From Isoetes taiwanensis (lineage: Eukaryota > Streptophyta > Lycopodiopsida > Isoetales > Isoetaceae): DNA of 64,000 nucleotides. The DNA lies in assembly GCA_021234155.1 (NCBI GenBank), contig JAJEKV010000798.1:24806-88805 (forward strand), in the 5' to 3' direction. Below are positions 35,650 through 47,258 of this stretch, piece by piece. The notes below the pieces were generated by a model. It made no database searches, had not been told where the DNA came from, and saw nothing but the letters and a program-made list of their open reading frames with translations. How positions within the stretch are numbered: the stretch's first letter is position 1; every line of letters begins with the position of its first letter. The position numbers and the translations under genes are program-made.

Positions 35650-36590
35650 ATGTTTGCAGCCAGGAACTTCACAACCACTCCACAGAATCAAGGAAGTCAA
35701 GGCCAAGCCTCTAAATGGGCACCAAGAAACTTATTCGACCGAGAAGCACAGGAGGTCGAGATGACACCAGCAGAGATAAACAGTGCGCCTGGTAGAAATG
35801 GGCAGGCAGATGCGCGACTTGGTATCGATTGTCACCCCACTCATTCGAGGGAGGAGTATAATACAACAACCACCTCTTCAGGAAGAGGAACATCAACTCA
35901 ACAATCAGCTAGAACCACAACCTGCCCCACAGTCATCCGGACACAACAAGAGAAAGAGAAGGACCAGAAGATACCAAAATTCTTCGAGTTCAAGCTCAGA
36001 TGACAGCTCGGACGATAGCTCAGATAGTGACTCTGACAGCAGTTCAGACAGCTCACATAGCAGGCACAAGCACCGCAGAGCAGAGGATTATCAAAAGAAA
36101 ATAGACAGTGCAATGAGCAATGTCTGGAAAACACGCAAGCTGGGACAGTTTTCAGGGAAAGACAGATCAGGAATGGAAGCTGAAGCCTGGCTAGATGAGA
36201 TGGAAGAATTCGGGAATTCATATGGCATGAAGGACAAAGATATTGGCAAGGTAGCAACTGCCAACTTGATAGGACCAGCGCGCATATGGTGGAAGGGGTA
36301 TGCAAAGTCAAATAGGCTGAGGAGAAACAATTGTCGATTCAAAACCTTCAGCAAGGCTTTCCGTAGCATTACGCACCACGCCACATACTAGCCGCCGCCG
36401 CCAGTTCTACCGCCTGGACCAAGGGAATCTGTCTGTAGCCAAATACACAGAGGAGTTTATGAGGCTAAGGTTAAATGTTCCCAGGATAACAGAAAGGCAG
36501 GCAGTTGATGGTTATATAGAGGGGCTTAATAGCAACATCAAAAGATTAGTCCGTGCAATAAACCCTGTGATGAGGGGAAGCGTAAGATAA
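35650..36590 (+). pseudogene. Chromovirus gag (broken)
   Basis: Gag coats the retrotransposon RNA particle. The frame at 35783-36391 has a Ser/Asp-rich stretch (36000-36060), then GQFSGKDRSGMEAEAWLDEM and ARIWWKGYAK, typical of the Ty3-type retrotransposon gag domain; after a break the domain continues (36398-36580) with FYRLDQGNLSVAKYTEEFMR and VDGYIEGL. A possible zinc knuckle remnant (CQCFQ, then CP) is near 36850. At least two frame changes. Confidence 0.8.
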
Positions 36591-37047
36591 GGCTTTGAGT
36601 CCGGAGGAGACACCGCAAAACCCAACAAGCAGACGGTCGTAGATACGACAAGGGGAAATCAACAGGCAGCTTCAACCAAAAGCCAACCCCCGTGATAGGG
36701 GAAGAGCACAACAAAGATTTCAGTGGTAAAATGACAAAAAGACATCCTTAAGGAACCTTATACAAAGAGCTCCCTCGGCGGGAAAGTCCGGAAGCAATTT
36801 TGAACAAAGATACCTAAGGAAAAAAGGGACGAACGATAAAGAAAAAGTTGTGCCAGTGCTTCCAACTGTGACATTGCACTCCACGAAAGTGTCCCTTTGT
36901 CATGCAAGCAGCTATGGCAGATCTTGAAGGATGGGATTCCCAAAATTTATTGACGCCGACGAGGAGGAGGCCCAAGATTTCATCGAAGGTGAGTGTAGAA
37001 TTTGTGCAGCCATAGAAACCTAAAATGTGGAGAGTCACCCCTTTGTC

Positions 37048-38362
37048 AATATGTAGCATAATAACGGGGGTTTTCTTTGTGTTTTTGCACGCTTTTCACT
37101 AAGGTTTTCCTATGATTTCGTGATGTATTCAAATGGATGTACTAATGCGCACATCTAGAGTGCACCATTTCTCGAGCCATTGATTTTTAGCCCTTTTTTT
37201 CCAATGGTCAACAACCAATGGCTCACAACAAAAGCCCTTTTTTGTGCGTGTGGTGCATAATGGTCAACAACCAATGGCTCACAACAAAAGCTCTTTTTGT
37301 GTGTGTGGTGCATAATGGTCAACAACCAATGGCTCACAACAAAAGTCCTCTTTTGTGTGTGTGGTGCATAATGGGCACATGAAGGGCGCATGTAGTGCGG
37401 TTTCCCCGGGCAACACATTTCTTATCATAACTTTTGATCCAGTGAGCTCTGTTTGAGATGATTTTTTATTGCGTTGGAAAGCTCTCCGAGATCTTTTTGA
37501 TAGTGTATGATATGGATATGTTTGGTTAAGTTATCTATGCTAAAACAGCAATTTTCCGGCCGGGTTTGGTAGGCTTTTACATCCTACCACCGATTAATAC
37601 TGAGATTGCGCTATTGGATATTGTTTTATGGCTCATTCGAATGAAGCCTCGCAAAAATTACCATGCATTTTAGATTTTGAGGCTTCTAGATCCTTGTGCT
37701 AACAAGCAGAAAAGTTTCCCACTTTGGTTTCTCACCACAAGAACCGTGGAGGCCAAAAGGTTTTGTTAACTTCGGTTGCAAAATGTTTGTGTATGGGTGT
37801 TGCAAACTTTATGACTTTCGAATAATGGGATCAATCTGCTCTATCTTTATGGTAACTTTTACTTATGTTCTATTTGTTTTATTGTGATGAAATTCAAAAG
37901 CTACTGGTGATGAAAGCCTCAAATGAATTCTAGTTTTTTCTGGGTTTGAATTCTAAAATTTTTTTCTCGGTTTGAATTCTAAAATTTTTGTCTCACCCTG
38001 GGAGGGGGTCAGACGTCCTTAAGGCCCGAAGCAAAAAAAAATTTTTGCAACACAAACCATTAACATCCAACATATAAAAATTAAACCCCCAAACATAACA
38101 ACCAACACATAACAACCATTGACATTAACAACCAACACATAACTACCATTGACATTAATTAACACAACCATTGGGTCCAACACATTTAAATTAAAATCCC
38201 CTTAAACCCCTTTGGTTTGGGTGCATATTCACACGGGGTGACGAGGGGCGTGTAGAGCCCTCATAATTGTATTTTGCACGTATGAAATCAACACCATATA
38301 GTATTCTGCTTGAAATCTTATAGTATTTTTGCGAATCTTGTTATACAAAGATAGCAAATTTT
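37048..38362 (-). repeat. Unclassified interspersed repeat, copy B (reverse of copy A)
   Basis: Reverse complement of 3412-4950 plus the inner part of the fold-back element (the 38180-38362 end matches 1150-1350). It interrupts the chromovirus protease region: the protease frame resumes directly after it with DDKPYRVLIDTG. It carries three copies of the GGTCAACAACCAATGGCTCA unit (37200-37375). Confidence 0.75.
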
Positions 38363-38770
38363 GTACTTGCATTATAGATGATAAACCCTATCGAGTCCTA
38401 ATAGACACGGGGAAGCTCCCACAACTTCAAGATCTCCTAGAATGGCGGCGTTACTCAAAACAAAGATCCTCAAGTCAAAGCCCGCACTGAGCATGGCAAG
38501 TGGAGCAACACGCCATACAAAAGGAAAAAAGAGTGAACTTTGATATAGCATTGAGTGGGCAAATCGAACATGGGGGCTGAGGTCATGGATATTGGGAAAT
38601 ATGATCTCATAGTCGGCATGGAATTCTTAAAGCCGCCTAAAGCAGTCATCGACAGATAAACATGAGATATCAATCATGGCACCTAATGGCAAACGTTTTT
38701 GGTCAAAGGTAAGAAAATTGCCTCAATAATGCAAAGGCATGTCATTAAAACAACCGCGTAAATGCATCTC
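38363..38770 (+). pseudogene. Chromovirus protease remnant
   Basis: RVLIDTG at about 38375-38415 is the aspartic protease active-site motif (D-T-G), and YDLIVGMEFL at about 38600-38630 is the C-terminal protease signature. The frame shifts between them. Confidence 0.75.
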
Positions 38771-38775
38771 CAAGG

Positions 38776-39672
38776 ATGAGGTTGATTATATCCTTAGGTT
38801 TGGAAGCCATAGATCCAAACGAAAAGAATAAGAAGGAGAATGAAAATTTGAAACAATTACCTAGGGCAATTGGCAAGTTAATTAAAGAATTTCATGACCT
38901 ATTTCCGGATGAAATCCGCGAATTACCGCCTTATAGAGGTGTCGAATGTGAAATCACTCTTGCACCAGATGCAAAACCAATTAGCAAAGCCCCCTATAGG
39001 ATGAGCACACCTGAGCTAGCTGAGCTCAAGAAGCAACTGCAAGAATTATTAGAGATTGGGTTCATTAGGCCAAGTGTATCACCGTTTGGTGCACCCATCC
39101 GCTTTGTCAAGAAGAAAGACGGAAGTCTACGGATGTGCATTGATTATCGTCAGCTCAACAAGCAAACGATAAAGAACAAATATGCATTGCCAAGAGCGGA
39201 TGATCTAATGGACCAGCTCCAAGGAGCAAAGCTCTTTTCAAAGATTGATTTAAGGTCTGGTTATCACCAAATAAGAATCAAGGAGGAAGATATCCATAAG
39301 ACCGCCTTCAGAACGCGGTACGGGCATTATGAGTTCACAGTCATGCCTTTTGGTCTATCAAATGCTCCAGCAACGTTCATGCGCCTGATGAATGACATCT
39401 TCAGGGACTTTCTAGATGAATTTGTCATCATATTTTTCGATGACATTCTGATTTATAGCAAGTCTATGGAAGAACATGTCGTACATTTGAGGAGGGTGTT
39501 AGAAAAGCTAAGACGACATCGTTTGTATGCTAAACTTTCCAAATGTCACTTTGCAACAAGTAGAGTGGAATATTTGGGGCATGTGGTCACAGCAGAGGGA
39601 ATCTCAACAGACCCAGTAAAAATTGAAGCCATAGTGGATTGGCCAAAGACACCAAAGAATGTCTCGAAGTAA
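38776..39672 (+). CDS. Ty3/gypsy reverse transcriptase domain (part of broken pol)
   Basis: The reverse transcriptase copies element RNA to DNA. This 298-codon open stretch is the best preserved part of pol: [76 protein letters not shown], and the catalytic [10 protein letters not shown] (motif xxDD), then [16 protein letters not shown] and [13 protein letters not shown]. All catalytic Asp residues are present. The open stretch ends at a stop at 39670, where RNase H should follow, so the full polyprotein is broken. The ATG is not a real start, since pol is made as a polyprotein. Confidence 0.92.
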   Translation: MRLIISLGLEAIDPNEKNKKENENLKQLPRAIGKLIKEFHDLFPDEIRELPPYRGVECEITLAPDAKPISKAPYRMSTPELAELKKQLQELLEIGFIRPSVSPFGAPIRFVKKKDGSLRMCIDYRQLNKQTIKNKYALPRADDLMDQLQGAKLFSKIDLRSGYHQIRIKEEDIHKTAFRTRYGHYEFTVMPFGLSNAPATFMRLMNDIFRDFLDEFVIIFFDDILIYSKSMEEHVVHLRRVLEKLRRHRLYAKLSKCHFATSRVEYLGHVVTAEGISTDPVKIEAIVDWPKTPKNVSK

Positions 39673-40420
39673 GAAGTTTTCTGGCTTTAGTGTTACTACC
39701 GTAGAATTTGTAAAGAACTTCGCTTAAGTGGGCATCCCTTTGTCGGACCTTACTAAGAATAAAAAGGTAAAAGATTGGGGGGCACATTGGCTAGAGAATG
39801 TTCAAGCTTCATTCGAAAAGCTCAAAGACGCCTTAACAACAGCACCAGTGCTCACCCTACCAGATCCAAATAAGGACAAGCTAGTAGCAACTGATGCAAG
39901 TAAGCTAGCAACAGGTGGAGTTCTCATGCAAGAAGGAAGAGTGGTAGCCTACGATTCTAAGAAGATGAATGACGTTTGAAATCAAAGTTATCCAACCCCA
40001 TGATCAAGAACTCCTAGCTGTTGTAAGAGCTCTTCGTATTTGGAGGCATTATTTGCTTGGTAGGAAATTTCAGTTAGATACTGATCACCAGAGCCTCCAA
40101 TATATTTTCACACAACCACTCCTCAATTTGAGGCAAAGACGCTGGATGGAGTTCCTCGAAGAGTATGACTTCGAGATAATCTATAAGCCGAGCAAATTAA
40201 ATGTGGTTGCCGATGCACCTCTCTCTGTAGACCATTGGAAACTCGAGTGCATTGCAATGCCATCTCCACCTTGTCCAGTGAATTCGGGAAAAAGATTGAA
40301 GAAGTCTTGCCTTCAAGCAGGGAATTCAAGGAAGTATGGGCTAGTCTTTGCAAAGCAAAGAAGGATGATAAAGAAAGAGAAGCTTATAAAAGATATAAAA
40401 GGAAGGTAATCTTTTATACC
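39673..40420 (+). pseudogene. RNase H domain of pol (broken)
   Basis: APVLTLPDPNKDKLVATDAS, GGVLMQEGRVVAYDSKKM, then after a one-base shift [29 protein letters not shown] and [16 protein letters not shown], in the order of Ty3-type RNase H. Frame changes at about 39730 and 39970. Confidence 0.85.
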
Positions 40421-40429
40421 ACAAGGACA

Positions 40430-41430
40430 AACTTTGCGTCCCGCAGGCATCGAGGAGGGAAGTTAATTCTTCATGATACTCATAATAGCCCAATAGCCGC
40501 CACTTGTGGTTTATGAAAACTTACTTCAAGATAAGAAGTAGTTACTTCGGCCGGAGCATGAAAAGGACATTGCCAACTATATTGGCAAGTGTCAATTGTG
40601 CAAACAAACAAAAGCGAAAGCAACTCAATTCCGTGAACCTTAGAACCCTTGGCGGTGCCAAATGCTAAATGGGAGGTCGTGAGCATGGATTTTATAACCG
40701 ACTCCCCAAGAACACCAAGAGGCCATGATGCCTTAATGGTCGTGGTTGACAAGCTATCAAAGATGGCTCACTTTTGCCATGTCGAACCAATAGATCTGAC
40801 TTTGGATACCGCCTTTGCTTTTTGCAAATGAAATATTTAGATTGCATGGGATGCCAAGGGAAATCATATCCGATAGAGATTCCAAGTTCATAAGTGCCTT
40901 CTGGAAGGACTTCTTCAACATGATCCAAACAAAGTTGTCCATGAGTACAACATATCATCCCCAAACTGATGGGCAGATGGAACGCGCCAATCGGATACAT
41001 GTTGAGGAACTATATATAGAATAAGCAGTCACAATGGGGTGACTATATTTACTTGGTAGAGTTTGCATATAATAGTACCAAGCAAGAATCCTCGCAAATG
41101 TCCCCCTTCATGATAAATTATGGTTATCAATGCTTAACACCAGACACTCGGCATAACCCAGTGTCCAATGAAGTTTCTCAAAATGTTGACTGATATGCAG
41201 TAATTGGTCAAAGAAGTTTGAGGCTATCTATTGGCAGCAAGAAATGACAAAAGAGCACAGCCGATAAGGACAGAACTGAAAGAGAATTCTAAGTAGGGGA
41301 TAATGCTTGGCTTAAAATAAAAGTCAAACAAGCAAAGCTCAGAACCAGCAATTGCAAAAAGCTTGCTCCAAGATCGGTGGGACCATGCAAAATTGTTCAA
41401 AGAATAAGTAACCAATCCTATAAATTGGAT
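40430..41430 (+). pseudogene. Integrase domain of pol (broken)
   Basis: The zinc-binding region ends in IGKCQLCKQTKA (about 40580-40615). The catalytic core shows SMDFITDSP, VVVDKLSKMAHF, SDRDSKFISAFW and STTYHPQTDGQMERANR, giving the D, D and E positions. Frame changes at about 40520, 40640, 40830 and 41030. Confidence 0.85.
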
Positions 41431-41479
41431 CTCCCACCCACTTGAAGGTTCATAAAGTCTTCCATGTAAGCCTTTTGAA

Positions 41480-41760
41480 AAAGCATACTCCTAATCGGAG
41501 GAGATATTGGAGACTCCAACCTTGTTGGAAATGACCGAAGAACAACTTGAGATCGTCCCAGAAGCTCTTCTTGATAAGGCATATAAGAAAACAAGGAGAT
41601 CTCAGTTCCTCCAATATTTGGTCAAGTGAAAACACTTGCCAGTGGAAGATGCGACATGGGTACTTAAATCCGATCTTGAGAAGCAATACCCACGGTTTAT
41701 GGAGCAATGCAAGGCTTTCGCCACGGACATCGTCAACAATGATTCGGCAAGGTGAGCGCA
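41480..41760 (+). pseudogene. Integrase C-terminal chromodomain
   Basis: EALLDKAYKKTRRSQFLQYL, a stop where Trp is expected (TGA for TGG), then LPVEDATWV and LEKQYPRFMEQ: the chromodomain pattern that places the element among chromoviruses. Chromodomains guide integration by binding chromatin marks. Confidence 0.8.
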
Positions 41761-42458
41761 GGCATTAAGTAGCGACTCGACCTTGACGGGTCAAAGAGTC
41801 CACGCAATCACCTTTGCGTAGCCAAGACGCATGTAGGTAAAGCATGAGATCATGGGCGATGATGGGATCACCTTTAACGTTCCCTACGCCATGATGTCAC
41901 CGCTATAAGTAATTAGGCATGATAGGGAACCACCTTTAGTCAAGGGCTATTATGGAGGATAAGCCACCTCCTACGCCAAGGGTGACGAAGGGTGTAGGCA
42001 TCAGACATGCATGCATCTTAGGCATGATAGGACACATCTCCACGGCCACTATGGGGGAAGCATCCTCCCCCTATGCCGGGGAAATGTTGCATTCATGTAG
42101 GTTAAATTAAAAATAAAAGGGGTGGACCCTTATAAAACCACAAATTACTAATTAAACTAACGTGATGTGCTCTTGCAGGCCAATAGAGGAGAGGGGATTG
42201 TCAAGAGGGAGCGCATCATGACAAAAACAGGAGTTATAACATTTCATTAAGTATAGAACTCTATGAATGTTATAATCTATTATAATAAATAAGTCTAAAT
42301 AAATAAATTGTTGGAGCTATATAATTTTCTCAGAATGAGATTATAGCTTCACAATTATATTGATGTAATTGGCATTAATATTGAAGTGTTATGGTGCATA
42401 TGTGTTGTGATATGTGATGCAGGTTCACCTTATGTAATGCTGAGGACAGCATTAACCC
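41761..42458. other. 3' untranslated region of the retroelement
   Basis: Loose 80-90 base repeats with GGCATGATAGG, CACCTCCTACGCC and similar words (41830-42080). No gene. Confidence 0.5.
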
Positions 42459-42471
42459 AAGGGGGGGAGAA
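42459..42471 (+). promoter_or_regulatory. Polypurine tract (plus-strand primer)
   Basis: AAGGGGGGGAGAA abuts the LTR start TGTGACG, exactly where the plus-strand primer of an LTR retrotransposon should be. Confidence 0.8.
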
Positions 42472-42702
42472 TGTGACGTTCCCCTAAAATATACGGCATA
42501 CGTACGTATATTTTATGGCCACGTCACCATACATTTCTACATCCCTAGACATGTATACGAACAATGTGGGGGTAATGACTAAGTTATCTATAACTTAGCC
42601 AACCTAAGGTAAGAAGCCATTTCCACATGGCCTCACCTTATAGGCATACCGCCACATAGACGCACCTATAGGAGCCAAGTGGCACTCATGTAAACCCTAA
42701 CA
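42472..42702 (+). repeat. 3' LTR, truncated
   Basis: 231 bases nearly identical to 21690-21920, stopping just before the TATA box of the 5' copy. Unrelated retrotransposon sequence follows. Confidence 0.85.
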
Positions 42703-42960
42703 GGATACGCAGCAACTGCAATTCGTAGAGTATATCTTGAAATGGCAGATCTACGACCCATTCATAATGATGGCAAGCAAGAAAAACAAGCCGGCTAGTG
42801 GAGCCAACCAATGCAAAGATGTATAGTTGGATTCTGCCATCATATGATTCCCTAAGCCTATCTGGCATCAAATGCAACAAGGATATTATTGTCGGCTTCA
42901 GCAAGTGCAGAAAGGGATTATCGGCAGACAAGAAGCTGATATGGCACTAACTTGGGGGAG
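42703..42960 (+). mobile_element. 3' internal remnant of a second LTR retrotransposon
   Basis: No clear domain, but it ends in CTTGGGGGAG, a polypurine-type tract immediately before a TG that can start an LTR. Weak call by position. Confidence 0.35.
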
Positions 42961-43676
42961 TGGCTCAGAGAAGGGATTTGCAGAAACAAACACAGAGGCA
43001 AGGGCTTTTTATTTTATAACTTTGATTGAATGTTAAAGCTTAGGCATTTTTAAATTATAAATTGCAATAGGGAACCATTGAAACGAAAAGGTTATAAAGG
43101 AACTATTGAAATCTAAAATAACCGAATCGGCTTAACAAATGTGTTAAAAAGCGAAACAAAAGACCATCGCGACCTGCGGCGGATGGAATTGCCTGACCCG
43201 CCTACCCTTTTATTGAAAAGGTCAGAAGTGCCCGGAATTAGCTCCTGGGCTATTGTAGCAGGTTGGATTGCTGAAAAAGGCAGTCGGATTTAGCTTAAGA
43301 GGAAAAAGGTAAACCCATTTATAGCTTACAAACACCTTTTAGAATAGCATAAAAATCATCGATCTGAGAATTATGGCAGCCGAAGTGTCCAGTGTGAGAT
43401 AGACGCCCCGATTGCTTGTAGATCCTCTAATAATTTGTGGTTGAATTTGAGTGCCTCCTTTAGCTCTAGAGAATTCCAGAGAATCCCAGAGAGGCTATCC
43501 AGCTGGTTAGCAGACTCTCAGAATTGGGAGGAATTTGAGCTTAGACTTGCTGTGTTTGCAAATCAGAGCCCGGTTGGGTGGATAAGTTGTGCCGGGAGAC
43601 CTTGATCTGGACATGCCAGATCGTTTTAATTAACCGTGTTTGATAGTTTTGCAGACAGGAAGGATCGTTTGTATCA
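42961..43676 (+). repeat. Probable LTR of the second retrotransposon
   Basis: Starts TGGCTCAGAG after a purine tract and ends TTTGTATCA two bases before a primer binding site, giving TG...CA ends and about 716 bases. Only one copy is visible, so the left end is inferred. Confidence 0.5.
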
Positions 43677-43678
43677 AT

Positions 43679-43691
43679 TGGTATCAGAGCC
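43679..43691 (+). promoter_or_regulatory. Primer binding site, initiator tRNA-Met
   Basis: TGGTATCAGAGCC is the standard complement of the 3' end of plant initiator tRNA-Met, two bases after the LTR end. Confidence 0.85.
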
Positions 43692-43714
43692 GTGACATCC
43701 TAAGATTCTGTGAA

Positions 43715-44110
43715 ATGGCCCAGAGCAAGTTTAATCTTCCTGTAGCTCAGTATAACCAGGCTATGAATGCTGCTGCACAGATTGCGGTTCAGATTGGCAT
43801 GCCTACATCTGCTAGTTTTGAGGAAAATCAAAGGAAACTTGAATATGTAGCAATTCTGTATGGGCATTTGCCAGACATATTCCAACAGCCTCCTTTGCCT
43901 GCAAGTACGCCACCAGTTACTCCACCGCCACCTGATGTCTTCAATGACAGATCCGGACGAATTAAATGGTTGGAGAAGGTAGAAGGAATGCCGTCATATG
44001 CAGGAGATAAAAGGAGTCCACCAGCAGTTCTGGGATTCCTGGCCAGTTGGGAAAGTTTCTTTGAAAGAGTAAAAGCTACGGAGTTTTCATATCTTGGGGC
44101 TTACGTGTTG
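43715..44110 (+). pseudogene. Gag-like ORF of the second retrotransposon, 5' part
   Basis: Begins at an ATG 24 bases after the primer binding site (MAQSKFNLPVAQYNQAMNAA) and stays open with a Pro-rich stretch and RIKWLEKVEGMPSYAGD, consistent with the start of gag. It is cut by retroposon sequence at about 44110. Called mainly by position. Confidence 0.55.
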
Positions 44111-45257
44111 TGTTTCTTTGCTTCTATCGGGAGTTGAAGGGATTTACGGCGGATCATATGCTTTCGGATCTCGATGGATGCGACATGGATGCATGCTTGG
44201 GACTGCGATTCTTTATGTATGGTGGCAGCAATAGGTCCTTTAGGAGGAAGCTAGGCGTTATCAACATGAAACGAGCCCGGTCGGATGCTACTCCACGTGG
44301 TATGTCACTTGCTTTTTGTGCATATAGATGGAGTCGAGGGGCTTTCGGATAAATGATTCTAGACACTTAGGTGGCTGCACTCACTGTGGTTATGTAAGGA
44401 ATGGTTGCACTCAACGCAACTTTGGGAATTTATTCTGCACTCAATGCGGCTATCTTTGCCTCAACTGCCATTTATGCTTTTTGTTGTACCTTGGCTCTCT
44501 TTATTTCATTGGAAAAGCTATGTATACTGAGGAGATTGCCCTGGTTTTTAAACATGAAAAGCAATATCCCCACAAGGTTCGGGGTCTTATTGCTTAGGTT
44601 CGATGTGGATGGCTTGAGGCGGTGGTATTGCATTGTAATCATTCAAGACCAGCTACTTCACTTAGTCTTGTTTTGGGATACATCCTATTTGCTTTGGCTC
44701 TAAGTAGTTGTGGTCATAAAAAGAGCACCCTAGATTTATTTAGCCGGCATCTGGGTGCTTCCATGTTATTGCTTCTACCAAATGGCCAGGAAATTTTGGA
44801 CTGTAGTGATTTTCTTGTTATTGGGCAGTCCACTATATGTGAAAAGTTTGGGAGGGTTTAAGGGTGCATTTAGTGGATTTGGAAATGGCAAGTTGGCCTT
44901 AGCTTGAAGCATTATTTTGCGTAAGGTAGTGGTAAGCCTTAAGTGATTTGGAATTACCAAGATCTTTGTCTAGCGTTCTTCAAAGGACCTATAGCCTAAT
45001 ATGTGAATTTTGTTGGAGATTTGTTGTTTTTCATGTTGCCCTCTCCTATCCCGGCTAGGAGGTGGTGTGGGATCTAGAAATCATAATGAAGGGAGGCAGA
45101 AAATGTGGGAGATCTGTAGCCACTTAGTGCAGGAGGGACTAAGTGCCTTGCTATTACTGCTATGATTATTTGGTAGATTAGAAGGATGACACTCAAGCAA
45201 GAGGAAGCGAGGTGCAAAGGATGTGGACCACCTATTTGGGGAGGGCCTTAGGACAAA

Positions 45258-47258
45258 CTAGTAATGGTACCCAACCTTCTTTGGGCATAAAGTCGGAACC
45301 TTTTTTCTTTCTTTTTTTTATTCTCCCTTTTTTTTTAACCCCGTTCTCCCTCCTTTGCCTTCCCTTCCCCCTTTCCCTTTTTCTTTTTCTTTTTTCTTAT
45401 CGACTTTTCCCTTCCTTTTTATCTTTCCCGCTCTTCCCATTTTTCCACTTCTCTCTTTCCCTTTCTTTTTTTCCCCTTCCTCTTCCTTTTCCTTTTCTTT
45501 TTTTTCTCTTTCCGTTTCTCATGCATTTTTTTTAGTTCTCTTTTGCTTACCTTTTCATGTGCCCCTTTTCTTCCTTTCCCCACCCTCTTCCTCTTGATCA
45601 CGTGCCCTTTTCCCCATCTCTTTTCCCATTTCTCTCTCCTCTTTTCCTCATGCTCTTTTTGCTTTCCCTTCTCCTTTTTCCGCTTCCTTTTCATTTCAAC
45701 TTTCCATTTCCCTTTTCATACTTTCCCACCCTTTTGCTTTGCAATGTTCCCTTTTTTCCCTTTCCTTTCTCTTTCCCCTTCCTTTACATTTTCCCTTTCG
45801 GGTTCCCTTTGCTTTTCATATGCCTCTTTCCATTCCCTTTTCTCAACCTTTTTTATGTACCCTTTTTTTCCTTCTTTCCCCCCATCTTCTTCCCCTTTTC
45901 CCCTTTCCACTTTCTCCTTTCTTGTTTCTTTTTTTCCCTTTCCCATACTCTTTTTCCCTTTTCTTCTATTTCCTCACCCTTTCCCTCTTCCCTTTTTTTC
46001 GTGCCCTTTTCTCCTTCCTCTTTTCTTATTCCTTGCTCCCTACCCTTTGTCTATTCTAATTCTCCCCACACCTTTTCCTCATTTTTCCATCCTTTCCCTC
46101 TTCCTTTTTTCTCGATGCTCTTTTTGCTTTTCTTTTTTCTCTTTCTTCACCCTTTCTCTTTTCCCCTTTTTTTCCGCCCTTTCATTTTTCTCTTTTTTTC
46201 GTTCCCTTTTCCCAAGTTCTCTTTTTCCCTTTTCCCCCTCTCTTTCCTTTTTACTTTTCTTTTCCCATAGACTTTGCAACCTTTTCTTATTTTCCCTTAC
46301 CTTTTCTCCTTTTCTCACCTTTACTTCTTACCCTTCTCGCGGTGCTCTTTTTAGTTCCCCTTCCCCCTCGCCTATTCTATTCCTTTTCTATTTTCTTTTT
46401 ATCTTTCCATTTCCTTTTCTCCTTCTCTTTCCTTTTTCCTCTTACCTTTCCTTTATTCCTTTTCCTTTTTCCTTTTCCTTTTTCCTTTTCCTTTTTTTTC
46501 CCCTTTCATCGTTTTCCTTTTCCCTTCTCCTCTTCCTTTTCCCTTTTCCCTTTTTTCCCTTTCATCGTTTTTCCTTTTCCCTTCCCCTCTTCCTTTCCCT
46601 TTTCCTTTTCCCTTTTTCCCCTTTCATCGTTTTCCTTTTTCCTTTTCCCTTTTCCCTTTTCCCTTTTCCCTTTTCCTTTTCCCTTTCATCGTTTTCCTTT
46701 TCCCTTCCCTTTTCCTTTTCCCTTTTCCCTTTTCCCTTTTCCTTTTCCCTTTCATCATTTTCCTTTTCCCTTCCCCTTTTCGTTTCCCTTTTCCCTTTTC
46801 CTTTTTCCCTTTCATCGTTTTCCTTTTCCGTCCCCTTTTCCTTTTCCTTTTCCTTTTCCGTTTCCGTTTTCCATTTTCCCTTTTCCGTTTCCCTTTTCCC
46901 TTTCATCTTTTTCCTTTTCCCTTCCCTTTTCCTTTTCCCTTTTCCCTTTCATAGTTTTTCCCTTTTTTTCCTTTCATCGTTTTCCTTTTCCTTTTCCTTT
47001 TTCTTTTTCCCTTTTCCCTTTTCCCTTTCATCGTTTTTCCTTTTCCTTCCCTTCCCTTCCCTTTTCCCTTTTCCTTTTTCCCTTTTCCTTTTCCTTTTCC
47101 TTTTCCTTTTCCTTTTTCCTTTTCCCTTTCATATTGAAGCCATAGTCAAGATGAAATTTTAGTTGAAGACACGCACACATCATCTCCACCATTGGTCAAT
47201 CAAATCCTCGACCGTCCGATTTAGGGTGCGGTCCATTACACAACATTATAATATAAGA
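45258..47258 (-). mobile_element. Polypurine Helitron, minus strand, first of a head-to-tail pair
   Basis: Minus strand: 5' TCTTATATTATAATGTTGTG from 47258, 3' CTAG at 45261-45258 after a CCCAA/TTGGG hairpin (plus-strand 45269-45285). Left plus flank is A (45257). The 5' region contains TTGGTCAATCAAATCC and CACGCACACATC in plus reading. About 1.8 kb of the 2.0 kb is polypurine on the sense strand. No protein coding. Confidence 0.88.
45300..47130 (-). repeat. Polypyrimidine tract (plus), 1.8 kb
   Basis: Nearly pure T/C on plus. From 46500 to 47050 it is built of about ten units of 50-90 bases, each beginning CCCTTTCATCGTTTTCC with minor variants. Long Phe/Pro/Ser frames are artefacts. Confidence 0.92.

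Larger units (their letters stand above)
21690..42702 (+). mobile_element. LTR pair enclosing a decayed Ty3/gypsy chromovirus and extra genes
   Basis: The first 231 bases of the repeat at 21690 recur, almost unchanged and in the same orientation, at 42472-42702. The left copy is followed at 23247 by a primer-binding-like site, and the right copy is directly preceded by a polypurine tract, as expected for 5' and 3' LTRs of one element. Between them lie a CENH3-like gene (23759-24791), a TATA-bearing unknown gene, a retroposon (26602-27860), a 6 kb Helitron (29255-35238), a repeat insertion (37048-38362) and the chromovirus gag-pol (35650-41760). Insertions explain most of the 21 kb length. Alternatively the two LTRs belong to two elements of the same family. 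The right LTR is cut after 231 bases, so a target duplication cannot be tested. Confidence 0.6.
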
